From: Burkholderia sp.
GTDB lineage: Bacteria; Pseudomonadota; Gammaproteobacteria; Burkholderiales; Burkholderiaceae
Direction: 5' to 3'
DNA length: 64,000 nt
Assembly: GCF_018375725.1 (NCBI RefSeq)
Contig: NZ_JAHACR010000001.1
Span: 55,708-119,707, forward strand
Position 1 is the stretch's first letter; every line of letters begins with the position of its first letter. Both the position numbers and the translations under genes were made by a program. The notes under the pieces were generated by a model that saw only the letters and a program-made list of their open reading frames with translations, was not told the DNA's origin and ran no database searches. Shown one piece after another: positions 43,412 through 51,048 of the stretch.

Positions 43412-46252
43412 ATGAAACGCGAAGATCTGATTGGTGCACACATGGTCATCCGCCGTAACGGCGAGACCGTACCGTTCGACAGAGCGAAGATCGCAAACGC
43501 GATCGCCAAGGCATTCCTGTACGACGCACACGGCAATCTGTATCGCGCCGGTGTGTCGTCCCTGAGTGCCGCGCAGCGCGTGAAGGTCGAGGAATTGACC
43601 AACGCCGTGTGTGCTGCCCTGAATCGTCGTGGGGAGAGCGCTGCTTTCCGCATCGAGGACATTCAGGACCAGGTGGAACTCTCGCTCATGCGTAGCGGTG
43701 AGCATGAAGCTGCACGCGGGTATGTGCTTTACCGCGAAATGGCTGCGCAGAAGCGCACGCCGGCGCCGACGCTGGGTCAGTACGATCACATCAAGTCGTA
43801 TCGCCAGCGTGACGGTGCTGTGGTGCCGTTCGATGCGGCCTTCTGGATTGCGATCGTTGAGTCCGTGGTGTTTGGGCTCGAGAGCGTGTCGGCGAAGGAC
43901 CTGTTCGACGAAGCAGTCCGGAACCTCTACAACGAGGCGAAGGAGACCGAGATCGAGAATGCGCTGGTTCTTTCGGCGCGTACGAAGATCGAGGTCGAGC
44001 CGCAACACGCGAAAGCGGCTGCGCGGCTCGTGCTTGCGTTCCAGCTTGGCCACGACGTTTTCGGCAAGCCGGTGACGTTGGACGAGGTGGCTGCAGGCTA
44101 CGGCGAGGCGTTCATCCGCGGTATCGAGGATGGCGTTAAAGCCGAGCTCTTGACCGAGGATATGTCGAAGGGTTTCGATCTCGGCCGTCTTGCTTCGGCA
44201 ATCCGTCCGGAGCGCGATGGGCTTCTCGACTATCTCGGCATGCAAACCCTGTACGACCGCTATCTGTTGCACGTCAACGAGCGTCGCATTGAACTGCCGC
44301 AGGCGTTCCTGATGCGTGTGGCGATGGGTTTGGCCCGGGGCGAAATCGAGCGCGAAACGCGTGCGATCGAGTTCTACGAAGTGCTGTCAACGTTCGACTA
44401 CATGTCGAGCACACCGACACTCTTCAACACGGGCTCGCGCCGGTCGCAGCTGTCGAGCTGCTACCTGACGACCATTTCGGACGATCTCGAAGGGATCTAC
44501 GACGGTCTGAAGGAAAACGCTCTGCTGTCGAAGTTCGCCGGCGGTCTGGGTAACGACTGGACGAACGTCCGTGCCATGGGCGCCTGGATCAAGGGTACCA
44601 ATGGCAAGTCGCAGGGTGTCGTCCCCTTCCTCAAGGTGGTCAACGATACTGCTGTGGCGGTCAATCAAGGTGGGAAGCGCAAGGGTGCAGTTTGTGCCTA
44701 TCTGGAGTCTTGGCACCTCGATATCGAGGAGTTTCTGGATCTGCGCAAGAACACCGGGGACGATCGTCGACGTACGCATGACATGAATACGGCAAACTGG
44801 ATTCCTGACCTGTTCATGAAACGCGTGATGGAAGGCAGCGACTGGACGCTGTTCTCGCCGAACGACGTGCCGGATCTTCACGATCTGTATGGCGCGAAGT
44901 TCGAGGAGCGCTATGTGCAGTACGAGGCGCAGGCAGATGCCGGCGTTATCAAGCTGTACAAGCGACGTCCGGCTGTTGAACTGTGGCGCAAGATGCTCGG
45001 CATGCTGTTCGAAACCGGCCATCCTTGGATCACGTTCAAGGACCCGTGCAACATCCGTTCCCCGCAGCAACATGTCGGCGTGGTGCATAGCTCCAACCTG
45101 TGTACCGAAATCACGCTGAACACGAGCGACGTGGAAATTGCGGTCTGCAACCTGGGCTCGGTCAACCTGGTCAACCACGTCAAGGATGGCCAGATCGATC
45201 ACGAGAAACTGCGTCGTACCGTCCGCATTGCGATGCGGATGCTCGACAACGTGATCGACATGAACTACTACGCGGTGGCGAAGGCTCGTTCGGCGAACTT
45301 GAAGCACCGTCCGGTGGGTCTGGGCCTGATGGGATACCAGGATGCCCTGTACATCCTTGGCATTCCGTTCGGCAGCGAAGCGGCGGTCGAGTTCTCGGAC
45401 CGTTCGATGGAGGCTCTGGCGTACTACGCCTACGAGGCTTCGTCGGATCTGGCAGCGGAGCGCGGCGCTTACTCCAGTTTCAAGGGGTCGCTGTGGTCGA
45501 AGGGTGTCCTGCCGTTCGACTCGCTGAAGTTGTTGGCTGAAGCTCGTGGCGAGCAGTACCTCGAAGTCGATCAGAGCATCGCGATGGACTGGGACGGCCT
45601 GCGGGAGAAGATCCTGAAGCAAGGGATGCGCAACTCCAACTGTATCGCGATCGCGCCGACGGCAACGATCTCGAACATCGTGGGGGTGTCGGCGTGTATC
45701 GAGCCGCAGTTTCAGAACCTGTACGTGAAGTCGAATCTGTCCGGAGAGTTCACTCTGGTCAACGAGTACCTGATTGCCGATCTGAAGAAGCTCGGCATCT
45801 GGGACGAGTTGATGCTGGCCGACCTGAAGTATTACGACGGGTCCGTTCAGCGTATCGACCGCATTCCGGAGGAGATCAAGGCGCGCTATGCAACGGCGTT
45901 CGAGATCGATCCGAAGTGGCTCGTGGAGGGAGCTGCCCGCCGGCAGAAGTGGATCGACCAGGCTCAATCGCTGAACATCTACATCGCCGGCGCGTTGGGC
46001 AAGAAGCTGGACGAGGTCTACAAGCTGGCATGGGTTCGCGGTCTGAAAACGACCTACTACCTGCGCACGATGGCGGCCACGTCGGTGGAAAAGTCGACCG
46101 TGGCATCGGGAACGCTCAACGCGGTTACCCCGTCCGCTCCGGCTGCTGTTGCTCCGCAGGTCGCCGCGGCGCCGGCTCTGGAAGCGGACGGTCCGGTCTG
46201 CACGATGCGTCCGGGCGATCCGGGCTTCGACGAGTGCGAGGCCTGCCAGTAG
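43412..46252 (+). CDS. nrdA: Ribonucleoside-diphosphate reductase large subunit, class Ia
   Basis: A 946-residue NrdA that reduces ribonucleotides to deoxyribonucleotides with NrdB. Two ATP-cone regulatory domains are suggested at the N-terminus (about residues 10-105, VIRRNGETVPFDRAKIANAI, and 125-215, SYRQRDGAVVPFD). The active-site cysteines are Cys350 (LSSCYL), Cys564 (NLCTEI) and Cys579 (AVCNLGS). The C-terminal redox CxxC is in DECEACQ. The substrate-site PTATISNI is present. It is longer than E. coli NrdA (761) because of the second cone, as in other beta-proteobacterial forms. Plasmid location next to ssb and a primase suggests support of DNA synthesis after transfer. Confidence 0.96.
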   Translation: MKREDLIGAHMVIRRNGETVPFDRAKIANAIAKAFLYDAHGNLYRAGVSSLSAAQRVKVEELTNAVCAALNRRGESAAFRIEDIQDQVELSLMRSGEHEAARGYVLYREMAAQKRTPAPTLGQYDHIKSYRQRDGAVVPFDAAFWIAIVESVVFGLESVSAKDLFDEAVRNLYNEAKETEIENALVLSARTKIEVEPQHAKAAARLVLAFQLGHDVFGKPVTLDEVAAGYGEAFIRGIEDGVKAELLTEDMSKGFDLGRLASAIRPERDGLLDYLGMQTLYDRYLLHVNERRIELPQAFLMRVAMGLARGEIERETRAIEFYEVLSTFDYMSSTPTLFNTGSRRSQLSSCYLTTISDDLEGIYDGLKENALLSKFAGGLGNDWTNVRAMGAWIKGTNGKSQGVVPFLKVVNDTAVAVNQGGKRKGAVCAYLESWHLDIEEFLDLRKNTGDDRRRTHDMNTANWIPDLFMKRVMEGSDWTLFSPNDVPDLHDLYGAKFEERYVQYEAQADAGVIKLYKRRPAVELWRKMLGMLFETGHPWITFKDPCNIRSPQQHVGVVHSSNLCTEITLNTSDVEIAVCNLGSVNLVNHVKDGQIDHEKLRRTVRIAMRMLDNVIDMNYYAVAKARSANLKHRPVGLGLMGYQDALYILGIPFGSEAAVEFSDRSMEALAYYAYEASSDLAAERGAYSSFKGSLWSKGVLPFDSLKLLAEARGEQYLEVDQSIAMDWDGLREKILKQGMRNSNCIAIAPTATISNIVGVSACIEPQFQNLYVKSNLSGEFTLVNEYLIADLKKLGIWDELMLADLKYYDGSVQRIDRIPEEIKARYATAFEIDPKWLVEGAARRQKWIDQAQSLNIYIAGALGKKLDEVYKLAWVRGLKTTYYLRTMAATSVEKSTVASGTLNAVTPSAPAAVAPQVAAAPALEADGPVCTMRPGDPGFDECEACQ

Positions 46253-46332
46253 AAATTGCTGGTGGACTCGCGTTGTCTTAATCGCAGGACGGCCTTCGGG
46301 CTGTCCTGCATCTTCTCGTTGTGGAGTTTGAG

Positions 46333-47406
46333 ATGGAAATATCTTCATCCTTCAGCGCGGTTGCTCACGCGCATGCAGGTGGTGCCACCGGTCGTGTCGA
46401 TGCTGCTGACAAGAGGATCATCAACGGCAAGACCGATGTGAACCAGCTCGTACCGTTCAAGTACAAATGGGCGTGGGAAAAATATTTGAATGGCTGCGCG
46501 AACCACTGGATGCCGCAGGAGATCAACATGGCGCGGGACATTGCGCTGTGGAAAGACCCGAACGGCTTGACGGCCGACGAACGTCGGATCATCACCCGGA
46601 ATCTGGGGTTCTTCACGACTGCAGACTCGCTGGCTGCGAACAACATCGTGCTCGGTACCTACCGGCATATTACCGCACCGGAATGTCGCCAGTTCCTGCT
46701 TCGGCAGGCGTTTGAGGAGGCCGTGCACACGCACGCCTATCAATACATCGTGGAGTCCCTTGGACTGGACGAAGGGGAGGTCTTCAATGCCTATCGAGAG
46801 GTTGCTTCGATCAAGGCAAAGGACGATTTCCTGATTCCGTTCATCGAGACCTTGACCGATCCGTCGTTCACGACGGGAACGGTCGAGAACGATCAGAAGC
46901 TGCTGTTGAGCTTGATCGTTTTCGCATGTCTGATGGAAGGCCTGTTCTTCTATGTCGGCTTTACGCAGATCCTGTCGTTGGGCCGGCAGAACAAGATGAC
47001 GGGTGCGGCGGAGCAGTACCAGTACATCCTTCGGGATGAGTCGATGCACTGCAATTTTGGTATCGACCTGATCAATGCGATCAAGCTGGAGAATCCGCAC
47101 CTGTGGACTGAATCGTTCAAGCAGAAGGTGGACGAGGTATTCAAGGAAGCTGTACGCCTCGAATATCAGTACGCGGAGGACACCATGCCCCGCGGCGTCC
47201 TCGGTCTGAATGCCGATCTCTTCAAAGGTTATCTGCGTTTCATTGCCAACCGGCGAAAGACTCAGATCGGTCTCAACCCGGATTTCGAGGGCGAGACGAA
47301 CCCGTTCCCGTGGATGAGCGAAATGCTCGATTTGCGGAAAGAGCGCAACTTTTTTGAGACTCGAGTGATCGAGTACCAGACGGGCGGCGCGCTCAGCTGG
47401 GATTGA
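46333..47406 (+). CDS. nrdB: Ribonucleoside-diphosphate reductase small subunit, class Ia
   Basis: A 357-residue NrdB. Metal ligands and radical site are visible: Asp98 (TTADSL), Glu129, His132 and Tyr136 ([11 protein letters not shown]), Glu202 ([10 protein letters not shown]), Glu236 and His239 (RDESMHC), corresponding to Asp84, Glu115, His118, Tyr122, Glu204, Glu238 and His241 of E. coli. The ATG at 46333 has GGAG seven bases upstream; an earlier GTG-like start is weaker. A GCAGGAC/GTCCTGC hairpin (46284-46309) lies between nrdA and nrdB. A terminator follows. Confidence 0.96.
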   Translation: MEISSSFSAVAHAHAGGATGRVDAADKRIINGKTDVNQLVPFKYKWAWEKYLNGCANHWMPQEINMARDIALWKDPNGLTADERRIITRNLGFFTTADSLAANNIVLGTYRHITAPECRQFLLRQAFEEAVHTHAYQYIVESLGLDEGEVFNAYREVASIKAKDDFLIPFIETLTDPSFTTGTVENDQKLLLSLIVFACLMEGLFFYVGFTQILSLGRQNKMTGAAEQYQYILRDESMHCNFGIDLINAIKLENPHLWTESFKQKVDEVFKEAVRLEYQYAEDTMPRGVLGLNADLFKGYLRFIANRRKTQIGLNPDFEGETNPFPWMSEMLDLRKERNFFETRVIEYQTGGALSWD

Positions 47407-47448
47407 TGGTTGCGGTCGCTGGCGTTGCCAGCAGCAGTGACTACGTAC

Positions 47449-47478
47449 GGCACCCGGGTTTCCGGGTGTCATTTTTTT
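47449..47478 (+). terminator. Rho-independent terminator after nrdB
   Basis: GGCACCCGG and CCGGGTGTC arms followed by ATTTTTTT. It lies 15 bases before the next start codon, so it also acts in that gene's leader. Confidence 0.82.
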
Positions 47479-47492
47479 AAATGGAGAAGTCT

Positions 47493-47927
47493 ATGAAATA
47501 CAACCGCAGTAAAAGCAAAAATCCGCGGGCAGTTCGCGTGGAGCAGGCAATGGCTCGCGAGTCCAATGCCAGATGTCACCTTGAATCGACGAGAAGCGAG
47601 CTGAAGCTGGCTCGCAAGCGAATCAGGGAATTGGAATCCGAAGCACAAAGTCTTCGCGAGAAGGCTCTGGAAAAGGGTTCCAGCAAGAAGTTGGGTAAGG
47701 ACGTGTTCCAGGACGCACTGTTCTTCTTCGTTATTGCCCTGCTTCTTGAAGTCGGGAAGCCCTTTCTGGAAACGGAGTTTGAAATCCAGGGCGAGAGTTC
47801 CCAGACTGCCATCATCGTGGTAGTCATGCTCGTGATGGCAATGATGTACTGGGGTGCGAAGAAGGTCGATTCCCGGCTCGAGGCTCAAGGGAGGCAACTC
47901 CTGAAGCATCAGCGGTCGGGAACGTAA
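47493..47927 (+). CDS. Coiled-coil membrane protein
   Basis: A 144-residue protein. An N-terminal basic part and coiled coil (ARCHLESTRSELKLARKRIRELESEAQSLREKALEKG) are followed by two hydrophobic segments (ALFFFVIALLLEVGKPFL and AIIVVVMLVMAMMYWGA). The start at 47493 has GGAG upstream (47482-47485); the preceding in-frame ATG lies on that box. No family is recognised. It separates nrdAB from the RNR-like gene. Confidence 0.66.
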   Translation: MKYNRSKSKNPRAVRVEQAMARESNARCHLESTRSELKLARKRIRELESEAQSLREKALEKGSSKKLGKDVFQDALFFFVIALLLEVGKPFLETEFEIQGESSQTAIIVVVMLVMAMMYWGAKKVDSRLEAQGRQLLKHQRSGT

Positions 47928-48349
47928 AAGTGGTTACCTATTCGGCATCCAGTGTGACCGGAGACCCTGCCGAAGCAGGGTCTCCCCACATGGCCGCGAA
48001 AATTTCCCGACAGGAATTCACCTGTACTATAATTTTGCTACCTAGCTGGGGGTCGATACTAGCCTGAGCCGGAAATCGGCACTTTTCCCTTCCTGAGACG
48101 TCACAAGCATGCATGAGTTGGATGCTTGTGAGGTTTTTTGTGCTCCGGCACAGAAGGGCTGCCTGGTATGCCCGTCCTGCGTTTGATCTGGACTACCCAG
48201 GCCTCAGGGTTTTTCCCTCACGTCGTGCCTTTCCGTTCTGGATAGGCAATTCTCCTTTCGAGTGTTCTTGGTTTCGAGGCCCCCCAGAGCGATCCCCAAC
48301 GTTCTGGGGGGCCCCGATTCCGGGGTTCACGTTCGACAAGGAGATCAAC
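47928..48349 (+). promoter_or_regulatory. Promoter, palindrome and structured leader of the RNR-like gene
   Basis: GGAGACCCTGC/GCAGGGTCTCC hairpin (about 47960-47985) ends the previous unit. Palindrome TTCCCGACAGGAA (48004-48016) lies over the expected -35 region of a promoter with TATAAT at 48028-48033. Further hairpins follow, among them the CACAAGCATGC/GCTTGTG pair near 48100-48137. A strong GGCCCCCCAGA/TCTGGGGGGCC stem spans 48278-48313, and AAGGAG precedes the ATG at 48350. Confidence 0.6.
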
Positions 48350-49678
48350 ATGAACGTCCAACCCCAGGTGTCTGATACCGAGATCATGGTGCAAACGGGG
48401 CGGGGGCTCCCCAGCATTGCTGATGGACTTCCCCAACCGCGTTCCGCCTTTCCTGCGTTGGCCCGTCGCGCGTTCATAGAAGAGCGCGCCTCGGACCCAT
48501 GTCTGAGCCCGAGACTGGCAATCAGTCTGGCTACTTCAAGCGAGAGTTCTGCATATGATGTCCTGGCCGATGTCGTGATGGCCGGACACGAGGGTGTGCC
48601 GCTGCTCGTCGATACGTCGGCGCCAGTGACATCCACGGATGAGACGATTTCCATCGATACCTCACGCGGGTTGCTTCTGCACTCGATCGGACGGCTCTAT
48701 GAGTCGTCGCGACGAGGCAACCTGTCGGACGGTACGTTTCCGATGGTCGTGATCAGCGAAGATCATCTTGCTGACGCGGCATCATTGGGAACCGCGGAAA
48801 CGTATGTCCGTGTCGGCAACGGCCGGCGCGGATCAAGCGCGGGAGTCGCGCAGTCGCTGATCGCATTCGAGTCTCTTGGGACGGGGGTCAGCGGCGTATT
48901 TTTCGACGAGAGTTCAGTGGTTCGGGATGGCTGCGGCGGCATCTTCGGAACGAATTCCGAGTTTGTCGGCGCGAACGAGGCGGTCACGGGGATCGTTTTG
49001 AACTTGTGTGATTACCTCGTGGAAATTCCTGGCAAGAACACCCAGCTCGACGACAGGCGGCTCAAGGAGCACGTCCGCCTGGCGGTTCGCGATCTTGACG
49101 CGATGCACGACGTTCATGCGACCGGCGGGAATCTGGAGCGATCCAGTGAAGCCCGACGCATCGCCATCGGAATCTCGGGCATTGCCTCGGCACTCCAGAA
49201 GCTTGGGAGCGCAGGGGACGCGGATAAAGCCAACGCGGCGCTTGTACAGCTGGCTGGGATGATCCGTGATGAAGCCTATGACGCTTCGTGCGATCTCGCA
49301 CGGGAACGTGGCGCTTCGGCATGGTTCGATTGCGCGGAATTCGATGCCGGACCCATGTCGGAACTGCTGTCGCCAGAAGTGGCAGAGCGCGTCCGCATGT
49401 ATGGACTCAGGAACGTGCAGATTTTCGGGTGGGGCTTGGTTGCGGACCGTCCGGTTTCTGTGCACGCCGTCGGACTGACGTCGGACGGATGTATCGATGC
49501 GGTGCGAACCGCGGAGGGGGTCGGCCAGCAGTTGCAATGGCATACTGCGATTTCGGAAGCCTTCGGCACGAAGTACCTTGCAGAGGTACTGGTACCGGAC
49601 AACTGGGGCGCTGAGCAGGTGGGGAAACTCGCCGCACGGTGTCAACAGGGAGGCCTCTGGGGCGTGTCTGTACGCTGA
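48350..49678 (+). CDS. Ribonucleotide reductase large-subunit-like protein lacking catalytic cysteines
   Basis: A 442-residue protein. Residues about 205-345 follow NrdA: EAVTGIVLNLCDYLVEI against its EIAVCNLGSVNLVNHV, LDDRRLKEHVRLAVRDLDAMHDVH against HEKLRRTVRIAMRMLDNVIDMN, and RRIAIGISGIASALQKLG with DEAYDASCDLARERGASAWF against LMGYQDALYILG and YYAYEASSDLAAERGAYSSF of the same protein. The active-site Cys of CNLGS is Leu217, and no SSCYL or NLCTEI is found. The N-terminal 200 residues are unlike NrdA. It is therefore likely a pseudoenzyme, perhaps a regulator of the plasmid RNR or a nucleotide sensor. Start 48350 has AAGGAG. Confidence 0.65.
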   Translation: MNVQPQVSDTEIMVQTGRGLPSIADGLPQPRSAFPALARRAFIEERASDPCLSPRLAISLATSSESSAYDVLADVVMAGHEGVPLLVDTSAPVTSTDETISIDTSRGLLLHSIGRLYESSRRGNLSDGTFPMVVISEDHLADAASLGTAETYVRVGNGRRGSSAGVAQSLIAFESLGTGVSGVFFDESSVVRDGCGGIFGTNSEFVGANEAVTGIVLNLCDYLVEIPGKNTQLDDRRLKEHVRLAVRDLDAMHDVHATGGNLERSSEARRIAIGISGIASALQKLGSAGDADKANAALVQLAGMIRDEAYDASCDLARERGASAWFDCAEFDAGPMSELLSPEVAERVRMYGLRNVQIFGWGLVADRPVSVHAVGLTSDGCIDAVRTAEGVGQQLQWHTAISEAFGTKYLAEVLVPDNWGAEQVGKLAARCQQGGLWGVSVR

Positions 49679-49827
49679 TAGCGTACGGCGGCCGTGCATG
49701 TGGGCTTGGCCGGCCCATTTTGTCGCGAGACTTCTTTGCAAAGCGAGGCGTTTGCAAAGAGGTTTTTTGCGCGTAGCGCAGAAAGGGTAGCTGGCACACC
49801 TATCTAAGTCAGCCATTCGTTTGTCAA

Positions 49828-49890
49828 CCCTACCGGGGATTTCATGCCCGGTAGGGGGCATGGAGTCTTCGGGGTTTCCAGGAGATCTCC
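49828..49890 (+). promoter_or_regulatory. Hairpin leader with self-complementary ribosome site
   Basis: CCCTACCGGG (49828-49837) pairs perfectly with CCCGGTAGGG (49847-49856). The ribosome site lies in GGAGATCTCC (49881-49890), directly before the ATG. An upstream GGAG (49862-49865) could compete for CTCC. Confidence 0.5.
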
Positions 49891-50991
49891 ATGTCGCAGC
49901 AAACCGAAGTACGAACCCTCGAAAAGGTTCTCTGTTTCAGTATCGAAGCCCATATCTGGTCCGGCCGGCGCAAGCTGAAAACGACCGATATCGGCGAAGT
50001 CGAAGATCTGCCGCACGGCGACCTTGCGTCGCTGGGTAGCAAGAAGGTCATCGACAGCGAGCACCTCAAGGTGTTCGACAAGCTCAAAAAGCGCGCGCAA
50101 AAGGCTTGTGAAAGCCGCGGAGTGCGTTTCCTCGGCGGCTATGCCATCCCGGCCGGGAAGGCAAAGCTGGTCGCAGATGATCTCGACGCAATCGCAGTCG
50201 AATACGAGAAGGAGCGTAACCATCTCGTATCGAACTACGACCGTCTGATCCTCGAGTGGCAGAACGCCCCGCAAAACCAGGAATGGGCCCATATCATCAA
50301 AGACGAAGCGCCCGAAAAGGCGTACGTCGAAGGTGCTCTGGGATTCCGCTGGCAGGCGTTCAAGGTTCGCTCCGTCGGCGAGTCGGAAGAAGATTTCGAC
50401 CAACTGTCGGGTGGCCTGAAGCAAGCCGAGCAAGGGCTGGCGGGGACGCTCTTCCGAGAGATTGCCCAGGAAGCAGCGGCGTTCGAAGAACGCACCCTGT
50501 CGTTCGGCGGCCAGAAGAACGGCCAGGCTCGGGAATATGTCACGCAGCGTTGCAAGAACGCGCTGCAGGCGATTCGCGAGAAGATGGAGGGCCTCGCCTT
50601 CCTCGACCCGTGTGTACGTCCGATCATCGAGACCATCGACTACAGCATTAAGTTGCTGCCGGAGAAGGGCAAGATCGAGGGCATCCATCTTACGACCCTT
50701 TGGGGGCTGACGGGGATCCTCAAACGACCGGAGCGTATGCGCGCGTTTGGCCAGCAGTGTCTGGAGTCGGGTGACGTCGCCGCGACGTTCAACCTTGCCG
50801 TCGGCCCGCGCTTCGGTGCGGCGGATGAAGAGGGGGATGCACCGCCGGTCTCTGTGCCGATGGCTGCTCCCATGCAGCCTGTTGTGAGCGCTGGTTCGCC
50901 AGCACCTGTCGGCCGTCCTGGTCCGGCAGTTCCGTCGATGCCGTTGCCTTTGCCGCCCCAACCGGGCATGGCAACGGGCTTCGGGATCTAA
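49891..50991 (+). CDS. DUF3150 domain protein
   Basis: A 366-residue protein of the DUF3150 family, found beside CobS-like ATPases and VWA proteins on SXT-type ICEs, IncA/C plasmids and some phages. Typical parts are IEAHIWSGRRKLKTTDI, LGSKKVIDSEHLKVFDKLKKRAQKACESRGVRFLGGYAIP and a long helical middle with LRFREIA-type segments. The C-terminal 60 residues are Pro/Val-rich. No catalytic motif is known. It probably acts with the downstream VWA protein, with a single hairpin between. Confidence 0.85.
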   Translation: MSQQTEVRTLEKVLCFSIEAHIWSGRRKLKTTDIGEVEDLPHGDLASLGSKKVIDSEHLKVFDKLKKRAQKACESRGVRFLGGYAIPAGKAKLVADDLDAIAVEYEKERNHLVSNYDRLILEWQNAPQNQEWAHIIKDEAPEKAYVEGALGFRWQAFKVRSVGESEEDFDQLSGGLKQAEQGLAGTLFREIAQEAAAFEERTLSFGGQKNGQAREYVTQRCKNALQAIREKMEGLAFLDPCVRPIIETIDYSIKLLPEKGKIEGIHLTTLWGLTGILKRPERMRAFGQQCLESGDVAATFNLAVGPRFGAADEEGDAPPVSVPMAAPMQPVVSAGSPAPVGRPGPAVPSMPLPLPPQPGMATGFGI

Positions 50992-50993
50992 AC

Positions 50994-51048
50994 CCGAAGG
51001 GGCGTAACAATCGCCCCTTCGGGGGCGATTCTTTCTCGAAGGAATCGC
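50994..51048 (+). promoter_or_regulatory. Two hairpins before the VWA gene
   Basis: CCGAAGGGGCG (50994-51004) pairs with CGCCCCTTCGG (51012-51022). GCGATTC (51025-51031) pairs with GAATCGC (51042-51048) just before the ATG and covers part of AAGGAA. Confidence 0.5.

Noticed and set aside
44387..46348. 653-codon open frame on the minus strand
   Set aside because: It is antisense to nrdA, which has all catalytic motifs; long antisense frames are common in high-GC coding DNA, and the translation is Arg/His-rich without a domain.
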